A stretch of 62,495 nt of DNA from an uncultured Maritimibacter sp. (GTDB taxonomy: Bacteria; Pseudomonadota; Alphaproteobacteria; Rhodobacterales; Rhodobacteraceae), in the NCBI GenBank assembly GCA_913063035.1, contig CAJXYS010000017.1:1-62495 (forward strand). The letters are read 5' to 3'. Below, one piece after another: positions 42,958-51,772 of this stretch. The notes beneath the pieces were generated by a model. The model worked only from the letters and a program-made list of their open reading frames with translations. It did no database searches and was not told where the DNA came from. A program made the translations under genes and the position numbers. How positions within the stretch are numbered: position 1 is the first letter of the stretch; each line of letters starts with the position of its first letter.

Positions 42958-43889
42958 GGCTGCACCGCCTGGCGCCGGGCCGCGCCGGGATCCCGGCTGC
43001 GCAGGCCGATCACGATGCCGGCCACGGCGATGAGCGCGATGCCGAGATAGGCGGTGGGCGGCAGCACCTCGCCCCAGAGAACCCAGGCCCAGCCGCCGGC
43101 CGACACCAGGAAGACGTATTCGAAGACCGCGAGATAGCTCGGATCGGCCAGCTGGTAGCCCCGCGTCAGAAGCCCCAGCGCCAGCAGCGACCCGACCGCC
43201 TGCACGCCGGTCCAGAACAGGAAGGCCGGCGTCGCCGGGACCCAGCCGCGGTCGAAGAACGCGGTGCCCGGCGCGGGCAGGACGAGATGCACCACGGCGA
43301 GCCCGAGGACGGCCCAGACCGCGAGGCCGGCGAAAAACCCGGCCTGCAGGCACATGGTGCTCTCGCTGGCGCAATGCCGGCGGGTGACCAGCGCCTGCAG
43401 CGCGTAGAGGAACCCGGCCGCCACCGGCAGCAGGGTCAGCGCCGAGAAACCCCCGGCCTGGGGCCGCAGCACCAGCAGCACGCCGGCGAAGCCCACCGCC
43501 ACGGCCAGCACCCGCCAGCGCCCGATGCGCCGGCCGAAGGCGAAGACCGAGATCAGCAAGACGAAGATCGGCGCGGTGAAGAGCCCCGCCCCAACTTCGG
43601 CGATCGGCATCATGGCAAGTGCCGCGAAATAGAGCACCATCGCGCCGGAGAGAAAGGCGCTGCGCCAGAGCACGGGCCGCCATCGGCGCGGCCGGAGCCG
43701 CCAGCCGAGGGCTGCGGCGCCGGCGGCCAGCACCACCGCCACCATGGCCGAGCGCGTCAGGTGAAACTGCCAGAGCCCGGCCTCGGCCGCGATCAGCCGC
43801 ACCGTGTTGTCGACGAGCCCCAGCAGCGTGACCGCCCCCAGGATATGCAGCGCCGCCAGAAGCGGCCGTCCGTCGTCGCTGTCCTGCAT
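42954..43889 (-). CDS. EamA/DMT family transporter
   Basis: A 311-residue inner-membrane protein with ten predicted segments in two EamA repeats. LLAALHILGAVTLLGLVDNTVRLIA is the first helix pair, and FEYVFLVSAGGWAWVLWGEVLPPTAYLGIALIAVAGIVIGL is the typical end of the second repeat. Such proteins export amino acids, nucleosides or other metabolites. It is translationally coupled to the sulfotransferase. It is divergent from the acyl-CoA ligase gene with 93 bp between them. Confidence 0.92.
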   Translation of the reverse strand: MQDSDDGRPLLAALHILGAVTLLGLVDNTVRLIAAEAGLWQFHLTRSAMVAVVLAAGAAALGWRLRPRRWRPVLWRSAFLSGAMVLYFAALAMMPIAEVGAGLFTAPIFVLLISVFAFGRRIGRWRVLAVAVGFAGVLLVLRPQAGGFSALTLLPVAAGFLYALQALVTRRHCASESTMCLQAGFFAGLAVWAVLGLAVVHLVLPAPGTAFFDRGWVPATPAFLFWTGVQAVGSLLALGLLTRGYQLADPSYLAVFEYVFLVSAGGWAWVLWGEVLPPTAYLGIALIAVAGIVIGLRSRDPGAARRQAVQP

Positions 43890-43982
43890 CGCGCCCTCCC
43901 GTCTTTTCTCTTTTCAAAGAAGCCTCGCCCACGCAATATTCCTGGCGGCCTAAAAGACACATAACGACCAGGGAGGACTGCC

Positions 43983-45614
43983 ATGGGCTGGCTGCCCGAC
44001 GAACGGGGTCTCGACAAGACCGCGGCCAATTTCGTGCCGCTCACGCCGCTCTCGCATCTGCGCCGCGCCGCGGATGTGTTCCCGGACCGCCTGGCGGTGG
44101 TGCACGGACGTCATCGCAAGACCTACGCCGAATACCACGCGCGGGTGACGCGGCTGGCCGCGGGGCTCGCAGGGCTGGGCGTGGCGCCGGGCGACGTGGT
44201 GGCCACGCTCCTGCCCAACATCCCCGCCCAGGCGGAGGCGCATTTCGGCGTGCCCGCCTGTGGCGCGATCCTCAACACGATCAACACGCGGCTCGACGTG
44301 GACACGGTGGCCTACATCTTCGGCCATGGCGGTGCCAGGGTGGTGCTGGTCGACGCGGCGCTGCTGGAGCTGGCCGAGGCCGCCATCGCCGCGATGGAGG
44401 GCGCGCCGCCGCGCATCATCGAGGTGGCCGACGCCGAGGCGGGCTTCACGGCGAGCGGGCGTTACACCGATTACGAGAGCCTGCTCGCCGCGGCCGACCC
44501 GGGGTTCGACTGGGTGATGCCCGAGGACGAGTGGGAAAGCCTCGCGCTGAACTACACCTCCGGCACCACGGGCCGGCCCAAGGGCGTCGTCTACCACCAT
44601 CGCGGCGCCTACCTGATGACGATGGGCACGGTGGTCGCCTGGCGCATGGTTCTGCACCCGGTCTTCCTGACCATCGTTCCGCTTTTCCACTGCAACGGCT
44701 GGTGCCACACCTGGCTCATGCCGCTGGTCGGCGGCACGCTGGTCTGCTGCCGGGACATCACCGCGGGGGCGATCTACGATGCCATCGCCGACGAGGGCGT
44801 GACCCATTTCGGCGGCGCGCCCATCGTGCTCGGCGCCATCATCCACGCCGAGGAGGCCGAGCGCCGGCCCTTCGACCATGTCGTCGAGGTTTTCACCGCC
44901 GGCGCCCCGCCGCCCGCGGCCACGCTGCGCGCGCTGGAGCCGCTGGGCTTCAACGTCACCCAGGTCTACGGCCTGACCGAGACCTACGGCCACGTCACCG
45001 AGTGCCTTTGGCGCGCCGAGGACTGGGATCCCCTGCCCGAGGAAGAGCGCTACGCGATCAAGGCCCGCACCGGCATCGCGATGCCGATGATGGAAGACGT
45101 GACCGTCATGGATCCCGAGACCATGACCGAAACGCCGCGCGACGGGGCGAGCCTCGGCGAGATCATGCATCGTGGCAACTGCGTGATGAAGGGCTATTAC
45201 AGGAATCCCGAGGCCACCGCCGAAGCCTTCGCCGGCGGGTATTACCATTCGGGCGACATCGCCTACCGCCATCCCGACGGCTACATCAAGATCGCCGACC
45301 GGGCCAAGGACATCATCATCTCGGGCGGCGAGAACGTCTCGTCGGTCGAGGTTGAGAACGCCCTCGCCCATCACCCGGCGGTCGGGGTCTGCGCGGTGGT
45401 GGCGAAACCGGACGCGCGATGGGGCGAAGTGCCCTGCGCCTTCGTGGAGCTGAAGCGCGGCGCCGAGGCGTCGGAGGACGAACTCATCGCCTTTTGCCGC
45501 GCGCGGCTGGCGGGCTTCAAGACCCCCAAGAAGGTGGTATTCCGCGAACTGCCCAAAACCTCCACCGGCAAGATCCAGAAGTTCGAGCTTCGCGACGCGG
45601 CCAGGGCGCTCTGA
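43983..45614 (+). CDS. AMP-dependent acyl-CoA synthetase (DmdB-like)
   Basis: A 543-residue adenylate-forming ligase. LNYTSGTTGRPKGVVYHHRG is the ATP loop, QVYGLTETYGHVTECLW the acyl-adenylate motif, and YYHSGDIAYRHPDGYIKIADRAKDIIISGGENVSSVEVE the hinge region; the catalytic lysine is in PKTSTGKIQKF near residue 532. Length and motif style fit the medium-chain/plant-AAE-like group that contains DmdB, the methylmercaptopropionate-CoA ligase of DMSP breakdown in roseobacters. A general fatty acyl ligase is equally possible. 'agggaggactgcc' is its ribosome site. Confidence 0.9.
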   Translation: MGWLPDERGLDKTAANFVPLTPLSHLRRAADVFPDRLAVVHGRHRKTYAEYHARVTRLAAGLAGLGVAPGDVVATLLPNIPAQAEAHFGVPACGAILNTINTRLDVDTVAYIFGHGGARVVLVDAALLELAEAAIAAMEGAPPRIIEVADAEAGFTASGRYTDYESLLAAADPGFDWVMPEDEWESLALNYTSGTTGRPKGVVYHHRGAYLMTMGTVVAWRMVLHPVFLTIVPLFHCNGWCHTWLMPLVGGTLVCCRDITAGAIYDAIADEGVTHFGGAPIVLGAIIHAEEAERRPFDHVVEVFTAGAPPPAATLRALEPLGFNVTQVYGLTETYGHVTECLWRAEDWDPLPEEERYAIKARTGIAMPMMEDVTVMDPETMTETPRDGASLGEIMHRGNCVMKGYYRNPEATAEAFAGGYYHSGDIAYRHPDGYIKIADRAKDIIISGGENVSSVEVENALAHHPAVGVCAVVAKPDARWGEVPCAFVELKRGAEASEDELIAFCRARLAGFKTPKKVVFRELPKTSTGKIQKFELRDAARAL

Positions 45615-45696
45615 GCCCGGGCGGCGTTGCCGCCTCCCGGGGCCTGCGCTATCATCGGGGCCATAACCACACCGAGCAGAAAGCCCGACAGGCCCC

Positions 45697-46713
45697 ATGA
45701 CAGCGCTGAGCGAATACGAACGGCTGGAGTCGGGCGGGCTCTGGCGCGCCGGGCCCGAGGCCCAGCGTCGCGAGGTGCTCGTCAGCTTCGGGGACGCCTC
45801 GCTGGTCATCGCCGATCCGCGCACGGAAATGGCCATCGCGCACTGGTCCCTGCCCGCGGTGGACCGGCGCAATCCCGGCGCGGAACCCGCGGTCTATTCG
45901 CCCGACCCCGAGGGCGGCGAAACCCTCGAGATCGACGACACCACGATGATCGAGGCGATCGAGAAGGTCCGCGCGGCCATCGCGCGGCGCCGGCCACAGC
46001 CCGGGCGGCTGCGGCTCGCGACGCTCGGGCTGGTGGTGGCCACGCTGGTGGCGCTTGCGCTCTTCTGGCTGCCCGGGGCGCTGGTGAACCACGCGACGCG
46101 GGTCGTGCCCGAGGCCAAGCGCGCCCAGATCGGCCGGGCGCTCCTGGCCGATATCACCGCGCTTGCGGGGCCGCCCTGCCGCACCCCGCTCGGCAGGGCG
46201 GCGCTGGCCCGGATCGAGACCCGGCTGCTGCCCGGCCGCGGCCGGCTGCTCGTGCTTGACGGCGGGGTGCGCGGCAGCGCCCATCTGCCGGGCGGGATCG
46301 TACTGCTGTCGGCCGCGTTGGTCGAGGATCACGAGGGCCCCGAGGTCGCCGCCGCGCATGTCGTGCTGGAACGCCTCCGCGCCGAGACCCGGGATCCGCT
46401 GGCGCGGCTCCTCGATCATGCCGGGGCGCTGGCCAGCTTCCGGCTGCTGACCACCGGCACGATCCCCGCCGCCGCGCTCGAGTCCTATGCCGGCGATCTC
46501 CTGGTGGCGCCGCCGGTCGCGGTGCCGGAGACCGCTTTCCTCGCCGCGCTGGACGCGGCCGGCCTGCCGAGCACGCCCTATGCCTATGCCCGCGACGCCA
46601 CCGGCGAAACCACGCTTTCGCTGATCGAGGCCGATCCCTATCGCGGCCGCACGCCGCCGCGGCTGCTGTCCGACGGGGCCTGGGTGAGCCTGCAGGGAAT
46701 CTGCGGCGAGTGA
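45697..46713 (+). CDS. Membrane-anchored degenerate M48-like protein
   Basis: A 338-residue protein. A cytoplasmic N-terminal part of about 105 residues leads to one strong membrane helix (about 106-124). The outer part has LPGRGRLLVLDGGVRGSAHLPGGIVLLSAALVEDHEGPEVAAAHVVLERL, which follows the M48 pattern LPGG-x-IFV...GLL...E-x4-(V/A)-x-AHExGH. The catalytic HExxH appears as H221-VVL-E225: the first histidine is kept but the glutamate and second histidine are not. It is therefore probably not an active protease. I do not know a named family for it. It is a single gene convergent with lolD. Confidence 0.6.
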   Translation: MTALSEYERLESGGLWRAGPEAQRREVLVSFGDASLVIADPRTEMAIAHWSLPAVDRRNPGAEPAVYSPDPEGGETLEIDDTTMIEAIEKVRAAIARRRPQPGRLRLATLGLVVATLVALALFWLPGALVNHATRVVPEAKRAQIGRALLADITALAGPPCRTPLGRAALARIETRLLPGRGRLLVLDGGVRGSAHLPGGIVLLSAALVEDHEGPEVAAAHVVLERLRAETRDPLARLLDHAGALASFRLLTTGTIPAAALESYAGDLLVAPPVAVPETAFLAALDAAGLPSTPYAYARDATGETTLSLIEADPYRGRTPPRLLSDGAWVSLQGICGE

Positions 46714-46730
46714 ACCGCTCCAAGTGGGCC

Positions 46731-46770
46731 AAATATCCCGGCCGGAGGCCCCGAGCGCCCGCGAGGGCGC
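46731..46770. repeat. 3'-end repeat family, copy 2
   Basis: aaatatcccggccggaggc (46731-46749) is the reverse complement of the 42256 motif with one change. A hairpin, gcgccc-gcga-gggcgc (46755-46770), follows. It lies between the convergent ends of the M48-like gene and lolD. Confidence 0.85.
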
Positions 46771-46784
46771 GAGACGAAAGACCC

Positions 46785-46804
46785 GGCGCCCCGCCAGGGG
46801 CGCC
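46785..46804. terminator. GC-rich hairpin after lolD
   Basis: GGCGCCCC-gcca-GGGGCGCC forms an 8-bp perfect stem with a 4-nt loop, 5 bp beyond the lolD stop on the minus strand. No T-run follows, so if it terminates it does so in the weak manner common in high-GC alphaproteobacteria. Confidence 0.5.
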
Positions 46805-46809
46805 ACCTT

Positions 46810-47502
46810 TCAGATCGCCCCCGGGGTGATCCGGCCCTCTTGCAGCGTGACGACCCTGTCCATCCGGGCGGCCAGCTCGGCATTATGGGTGGCGATCAGC
46901 GCCGAGAGCCCGGTCTCGCGCACCAGCGCCATCAGCACCCCGAAGACCCGGTCGCTTGTCGCCGGGTCGAGATTGCCGGTGGGTTCGTCGGCCAGCAGCA
47001 CCCGCGGCGCGTTGGCCAGCGCCCGACAGAAGGCCACGCGCTGCTGCTCTCCCCCCGAGAGCGCGGCCGGCCGGTGATCGGCCCGCGCGCCGAGCCCCAC
47101 CCGGTCGAGCAGCTCCGCCGCCCGCGCCGCCGCGTCGGTCCGCGTCGCGCCATTGGCCCGCTGCGGCAGCATCACGTTCTCGGCCGCGGTGAATTCCGGC
47201 AGCAGGTGATGGAACTGGTAGATGAAGCCGATATCGGCGCGCCGCGCACGGGTGCGCCGCCGATCGCCGAGCCCGCTCAGCGTCTCGCCGGCGATGGCCA
47301 CGGCGCCCGCGTCCGGCGTGTCGAGCAGCCCGGCGATGTGCAACAGCGTCGACTTCCCCGCGCCCGAGGGCGCGGCCAGCGCGACGACCTCTCCCGCGGC
47401 CACGGCGAGCTCGGCGCCGTCCAGCACCCGGACCTCGCTGGGCAGGCCTTGGTTATAGACCTTCCGCACCCCCGACAGTTGCAGCATCGGCGCCTCATTC
47501 AT
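46810..47502 (-). CDS. lolD: Lipoprotein-releasing ABC transporter ATP-binding protein LolD
   Basis: A 230-residue ATPase of the MacB/LolD type that powers release of lipoproteins from the inner membrane. The Walker A segment reads APSGAGKST, with alanine in place of the usual leading glycine. Other marks are [35 protein letters not shown] and [16 protein letters not shown], followed by the switch histidine in LIATHN. It starts 8 nt inside the end of the permease gene, so the two are translationally coupled. The pairing with a LolC/E permease supports the Lol assignment over MacB. Confidence 0.94.
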   Translation of the reverse strand: MNEAPMLQLSGVRKVYNQGLPSEVRVLDGAELAVAAGEVVALAAPSGAGKSTLLHIAGLLDTPDAGAVAIAGETLSGLGDRRRTRARRADIGFIYQFHHLLPEFTAAENVMLPQRANGATRTDAAARAAELLDRVGLGARADHRPAALSGGEQQRVAFCRALANAPRVLLADEPTGNLDPATSDRVFGVLMALVRETGLSALIATHNAELAARMDRVVTLQEGRITPGAI

Positions 47503-48781
47503 AGCGCAGCGCCTCCACCGGGTTCATCCGCGCGGCCCGGCGCGCCGGAAGGATGGTGACCCCGAAGGACAGCCCCAGCGACAGCGCCACCGCCGACAGC
47601 ACGTCCCCCCATTCGAGCCGCGCCGGCAATTCCGAGAGATAGCGCACGCTGGGATCCCACACGCCGCCGCCCAGGATCCAGTTCACCGCGTCGAAGATCG
47701 GATCGATATAGATCGCGAAGAGGCACCCCATCAGCACGCCCAGCGCCGTACCCGCGACGCCCACGGCCGCGCCGCAGATGAAGAAGACCCGCAGCACCGC
47801 GCCCTCGGTCAGCCCCACCGTGCGCAGGATGCCGATGTCACGCCCCTTGTTCTTCACCAGCATGATCAGGCCCGAGACGATGTTCATCGCCGCGATCAGC
47901 ACCAGGATCGAGAGGATGATGAACATCACGTTGTCTTCCATCTTCAGCGCCTGCAGGAACGCGCCCGAGGCGTCGCGCCAGGTCCAGACCTGCGCCCGGG
48001 GGCCGGCGGCCTCCAGCAGCGCGGGCACCATGGCATCGACCGCGTCGGGATCGTCGACGAAGATCTCCAGCTCGTCCGCGACGCCCTCGCGGTTGAAATA
48101 GCCCTGCGCCTCGGCGAAGGGCATGTAGACCCGCGTCCGGTCGATGTCGTACCGGCCCACGGTGAAGATGTAGACGACCTCGTAGGCCTTGACGCGGGGC
48201 GACGTTCCGAAGGCGGTCTTGACGCCCTCGGGTGAAATCAGCCGGATGCGGTCGCCCACCCCGACCCCCAGCGCGCGCGCGACGCCCGAGCCGATGGCGA
48301 TCCCCTCGCCGAACCGGTCGAGATCCCCGCGCGCCCGTTCGGGCGTGGCGACGAGCGGCACCGTTCGCAGATCGTCGCGCCGGGTGCCGAAGACCTCGAC
48401 GCCGGCATTGCGGCCCTGCCCGGCCGCCATCACCTGCCCCCGGATGATCGGGGCCACCCGGGTGACGCCGGGCACGGCGGCCACGCGGCCGGCCATGGCG
48501 TCGTAGTCGTCTATCGCGCGGCTGACGCCGCCGGCCGCGGTCTCGTAGGCGCCGGAATAGACGGTCACATGGGCATTCGCGCCCAGGATCGTCCCCACGA
48601 ATTCGTGCCGGAAGCCAGACCGCACGGCCAGCGTGGCAATCAGCGCGAAGACCGCCAGCGCGATCCCGATGAAGGAGATCCAGGTCATGACGCTGACGCC
48701 GCCCTCGGCGCGGCGCGCGCGCAGGTAGCGCCAGGCGATCATCCATTCGAAGCCCGCGAAGGGGGCGGTGCGGCCGGTCAT
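47495..48781 (-). CDS. lolC: Lipoprotein-releasing ABC transporter permease (LolC/LolE)
   Basis: A 428-residue inner-membrane protein with four membrane segments and a large periplasmic domain after the first. [43 protein letters not shown] is the typical LolC/E start. [24 protein letters not shown] is the coupling segment and FtsX-like core, and [24 protein letters not shown] is the family C terminus. The start at 48781 is preferred over 48811 because the hydrophobic family sequence begins close to it. As in many alphaproteobacteria, one permease gene probably serves as both LolC and LolE (LolF-type homodimer). Confidence 0.93.
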   Translation of the reverse strand: MTGRTAPFAGFEWMIAWRYLRARRAEGGVSVMTWISFIGIALAVFALIATLAVRSGFRHEFVGTILGANAHVTVYSGAYETAAGGVSRAIDDYDAMAGRVAAVPGVTRVAPIIRGQVMAAGQGRNAGVEVFGTRRDDLRTVPLVATPERARGDLDRFGEGIAIGSGVARALGVGVGDRIRLISPEGVKTAFGTSPRVKAYEVVYIFTVGRYDIDRTRVYMPFAEAQGYFNREGVADELEIFVDDPDAVDAMVPALLEAAGPRAQVWTWRDASGAFLQALKMEDNVMFIILSILVLIAAMNIVSGLIMLVKNKGRDIGILRTVGLTEGAVLRVFFICGAAVGVAGTALGVLMGCLFAIYIDPIFDAVNWILGGGVWDPSVRYLSELPARLEWGDVLSAVALSLGLSFGVTILPARRAARMNPVEALRYE

Positions 48782-48852
48782 GCGCGCTCCAAGAGAAATC
48801 CGCGGCGACACTGCGCCGGGGCGCGGGCCGGGTCAAGCCCGCCCGCGCCCCG

Positions 48853-50064
48853 TCAGCCCCCGCCCGGCGTCAGGCGCAGCACCGCGCCGTTCCGCGCATC
48901 CGTCAGCAACAGGAGCGCCCCGTCGCGGTCGATGGCCACGTCGCGCACGCGCGCCTCGCCCGTGAAGAAGCGTTCCTCGCCCGCGACCCGGTCGCCCTCG
49001 AGACGCAGCCGCACCAGCCCGCCGGGATTGAGCGAGGCCGCCAGGATGTCGCCCTCCCAGTCGGCGAACATGTCGCCCCGGTAAAAGACGAAGCCGCCCG
49101 GCGCGATCACCGGATCCCAGTAGTAGCGCGGCTCGACGAAGCCCGCGCGCCGCGGCGCGCCGGAGCCCACCGGCCGGCCCGAGTAGTTCTCGCCATAGCT
49201 GACCACCGGCCAACCGTAATTGGCGCCCGGCGCGATCCGGTTCAGCTCGTCGCCCCCCGCAGGGCCGTGTTCCAGCGTCCAGAGCGCGCCGGTCGAGGGC
49301 CGGATCGCCGCGCCCTGCGGGTTGCGGTGCCCGAGGCTCCACACCCCGCCGAGCGCATCGGCGTCCCCCGCGAAAGGATTGTCGGCCGGCACATCGCCAT
49401 CAGCCGTCAGCCGCATGACCTTGCCGTAGCTCTTGTCGGGATGCTGGGCGAATTGGCGTTCGCGCGCGGTGAAATGCTCGCCCGTGGTGATGAAGACGTG
49501 ATCGCCGCTGGCCACCACGCGCGATCCGTAATGCGCCGGCGTCGGCGAGGGCGGCGTCTGCACGAAGATGTCCCGCACCGCCTCGAGCCGGCGCAAATCC
49601 GCGCCCAGCTCGGCCCGGGCGACGGCGGTGGCGGAACGCCCGCGCCCCATGGGCTTGGCATAGCTGAGGAAGATCACCCGGCTCTGCGCGAAATCCGGGG
49701 CCAGCGCGACGTCGAGCAGGCCGCCCTGGCGCTGGGCCAGCACCTCGGGCACGCCGGCGATCGCCGGGCCGAGCGTTCCGTCCGCCGCGAGATGACGGAG
49801 CCGCCCGGCGCGCTCGGTCACCAGGTAGCCGCCCCCGGGCAGCACCGCGATGCCCCAGGGATGCACGAGCCCGTCGGCCAGGGTCTCGACGGCGAACCGC
49901 ATGCCGCTCTCCATGGCGGGGGCCCGCGTCTGGTTGGGGAAGGCGGGGCTGAACTCGGGCACGTTCCTGGGACCCTGATCCACCGGCGCACCGGTCTGGG
50001 CGGCGGCAGGCAGGGCCAGTGCCGCCAGAACGGCGGCGACGAGACATGTGAGACGGTCGGGCAT
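48853..50064 (-). CDS. PQQ-dependent sugar dehydrogenase (aldose sugar dehydrogenase type)
   Basis: A 403-residue periplasmic six-bladed propeller enzyme. PDRLTCLVAAVLAALALPAAAQ is a signal peptide. The propeller signatures include GLVHPWGIAVLPGGGYLVTERAGRL, GGLLDVALAPDF, ITTGEHFTARER, SLGHRNPQGAAIRPSTGALWTLEHGPAGGDELNRIAPGANYGWP, which holds PQQ and calcium contacts. It matches YliI/Asd-type soluble dehydrogenases that oxidise aldoses at C1. PQQ synthesis genes are not in the window, so the cofactor must come from elsewhere in the genome or be scavenged. Confidence 0.93.
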   Translation of the reverse strand: MPDRLTCLVAAVLAALALPAAAQTGAPVDQGPRNVPEFSPAFPNQTRAPAMESGMRFAVETLADGLVHPWGIAVLPGGGYLVTERAGRLRHLAADGTLGPAIAGVPEVLAQRQGGLLDVALAPDFAQSRVIFLSYAKPMGRGRSATAVARAELGADLRRLEAVRDIFVQTPPSPTPAHYGSRVVASGDHVFITTGEHFTARERQFAQHPDKSYGKVMRLTADGDVPADNPFAGDADALGGVWSLGHRNPQGAAIRPSTGALWTLEHGPAGGDELNRIAPGANYGWPVVSYGENYSGRPVGSGAPRRAGFVEPRYYWDPVIAPGGFVFYRGDMFADWEGDILAASLNPGGLVRLRLEGDRVAGEERFFTGEARVRDVAIDRDGALLLLTDARNGAVLRLTPGGG

Positions 50065-50109
50065 CGGGACACCTCGCGGTCGGTTGGGATCGCCATCCTA
50101 ACACATAGC

Positions 50110-50149
50110 CGCCCGCAGCGTTCCGTCACGCCCGCCCGCGCGTCAGGCC
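50110..50149 (+). repeat. 40-bp direct repeat, copy A
   Basis: Forty bases identical to 51309-51348 in the same orientation. The segment starts cgcccgcagcgttccgtcac and ends cgtcaggcc. The pair brackets the frameshifted serine hydrolase. The two repeats share no further similarity outward or inward. Confidence 0.95.
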
Positions 50150-50318
50150 ATGCCGTAAATCTCCACCACAGCGGCGCAGTCCAGCGCGTCAACCACGTCG
50201 CCGAACCACCGTTTCACATCGGAGGACCGCGGGAAATGCCAAGAAACCAATCGTAGTGGCGCCGCTCGCAAGCCGGTCGAGCAGCGCAAGGATGCGAGAG
50301 ATAGCCGCCGGTCCCTTT
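50150..50318. other. Short gap between the repeat and the hydrolase pseudogene
   Basis: About 170 bp with no recognisable gene. Composition is less GC-rich than typical of the window. Nothing regulatory is evident. Confidence 0.4.
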
Positions 50319-51271
50319 CTATCGGATCGGGGTCTCGCGCAGCGCCGCGGCAAGGGCGGAAGCAAGAGTGCGAAACGCGGCAGGGCTGGCCACGGCGACA
50401 TCATAGGACATGGAAGCAACCGTTCCATCGGGCAGGCGCAGCATATAGGCGCCGGTCTTCGGGCCGAAGGGAGTGGAAATTGCCCCCGCATGCGACATGA
50501 CAAGGCCGTCATCCTGGCGTTTGTAGGTCATGCCAAGGCCATAGAAACGCCCCCGCCCGACTTCCACATGTGGCCCGGCCAGCGGATCCATTCCCAAAGG
50601 CCGACCCGGCCCGAACCAATGGGTGACGAGGCGCGCGTGGTCCTTCATGCTCATGCACCATCCGCCCCAGGCGGCAAACGCGCCGAAGCGAGGCGACAAC
50701 GCACCACTGACACCCGCCGGAGTCAACACGCGGGCCCGGCAAGCAACTTCATATCGCTGCCCGGTCACGGTTTCGATGATCCGCCCCAGAAGGGCATAGT
50801 TCTCGTTATTGTAAGAAAACGCACCTCGCGTTCCGCTCTGTCGAACGCGCTTCAGAACGGTGCGGGCGACATCGGCGTGACGCGGGTGCTTCTCATTCAG
50901 CCAGAACGCCATTCGCAACTGTGTGCTGTCGGGCCCGATACCGCCGGTATGGGTGACAAGCTCGGCCAGAGTGGCGGCGGGCGCCGCCATGCCCAGCGCG
51001 TCGGACAGGGGGTGTCCCATGCCAGCGCGCCGTCCTGAATCAACGCGCGAATGCACAGCGCCGTGATCACCTTGGAATTAGAGGCCAGATCCCGCGGTCT
51101 CTCCGCGTCTTGTACGTTGGCGAGTGCACCGCCACGCAGAACGGCTATGGCAGTCTCGGAGGCGCCTTGTGCATTGGCCCATTCGGCGAAGGCATCAACC
51201 GGATCAGCCGCCGCTATGGACAGAGGGACGAAAAGGGTCAGAGCAGCGAGACAAGTGAGGCGACGCAACAT
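50319..51271 (-). pseudogene. Frameshifted beta-lactamase-family serine hydrolase
   Basis: Two overlapping frames together give one class C beta-lactamase/esterase-like protein. The first (from 51271) has the signal peptide LRRLTCLAALTLFVPLSIAAA and the SxxK motif in LASNSKVITALCIRALIQDGALAWDTP. The reading then needs the other frame to continue LSDALGMAAPAATLAELVTHTGGIG, FSYNNENYALLGRIIE (the YxN motif) and GLVMSHAGAIS (HxG-like) to the stop at 50319. The switch is in a run of five G (51008-51012, plus strand), so one base has probably been lost. Either this is a pseudogene or a sequencing error. The segment is flanked by 40-bp direct repeats. Confidence 0.85.
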
Positions 51272-51308
51272 GGGAAAAGACTAGCAGGCTCCCACGCCCT
51301 GCACAAAG

Positions 51309-51348
51309 CGCCCGCAGCGTTCCGTCACGCCCGCCCGCGCGTCAGGCC
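51309..51348 (+). repeat. 40-bp direct repeat, copy B
   Basis: Second copy of the repeat at 50110-50149, exact over 40 bases. It lies just downstream (on the minus strand) of the cysteine-rich protein gene and upstream of the hydrolase pseudogene. Confidence 0.95.
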
Positions 51349-51695
51349 GTCCCGCGGGAGTCCGGACGACATCGCGCCTCAGGAAGCCGCCGCGAAAAGC
51401 GCCGCGATGACATCCTCGGTGCCGGCCTCCTCCAGCTTGAGAGAGTCGGCGCCGACGAGCGCAGCAGCCCGGCAAGCCGCGGCCCCAGTGCCGTTTGCGC
51501 AAGCAGCCCCGCCAGCGCGCCGGCCGGCATCTCGCACACGGCAATCGACAACGTACCCGACAAGGCCGCCGCGATCGGAGCCGCCTTGGTGTTGTAGCAG
51601 GCGGTGTAACATTCGCCCGTATCGTGCCAGTAGATCGCCGCGCAGCCGCCGCTGCAACTGATCGAACAGCCAGATCCCGCATCGCAACTCGACAT
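51342..51695 (-). CDS. Cysteine-rich small protein, probably frameshifted
   Basis: Starts at ATG 51695 after a clear 'gaggga' site. The first 36 residues hold six cysteines: C4, C10, C14, C18, C29, C33 (spacing 5-3-3-10-3), in MSSCDAGSGCSISCSGGCAA and DTGECYTACYNT. A hydrophobic, alanine/leucine-rich middle follows (LSIAVCEMPAGALAGLLAQ). As read, the frame ends at 51342 with an arginine-rich tail that looks out of frame. The neighbouring frame offers a natural-looking end, ADSLKLEEAGTEDVIAALF, stopping at 51379, so a frameshift near 51435-51460 is likely. I do not recognise the family. It has no signal peptide. Confidence 0.5.
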   Translation of the reverse strand: MSSCDAGSGCSISCSGGCAAIYWHDTGECYTACYNTKAAPIAAALSGTLSIAVCEMPAGALAGLLAQTALGPRLAGLLRSSAPTLSSWRRPAPRMSSRRFSRRLPEARCRPDSRGTA

Positions 51696-51772
51696 CACCT
51701 ATCCCTCACAAAAACTCGTGCAGAAAGCGTACCCTCAAAGGCGATGCGCCTCTAGCGCGATGTCGCCGCAGT

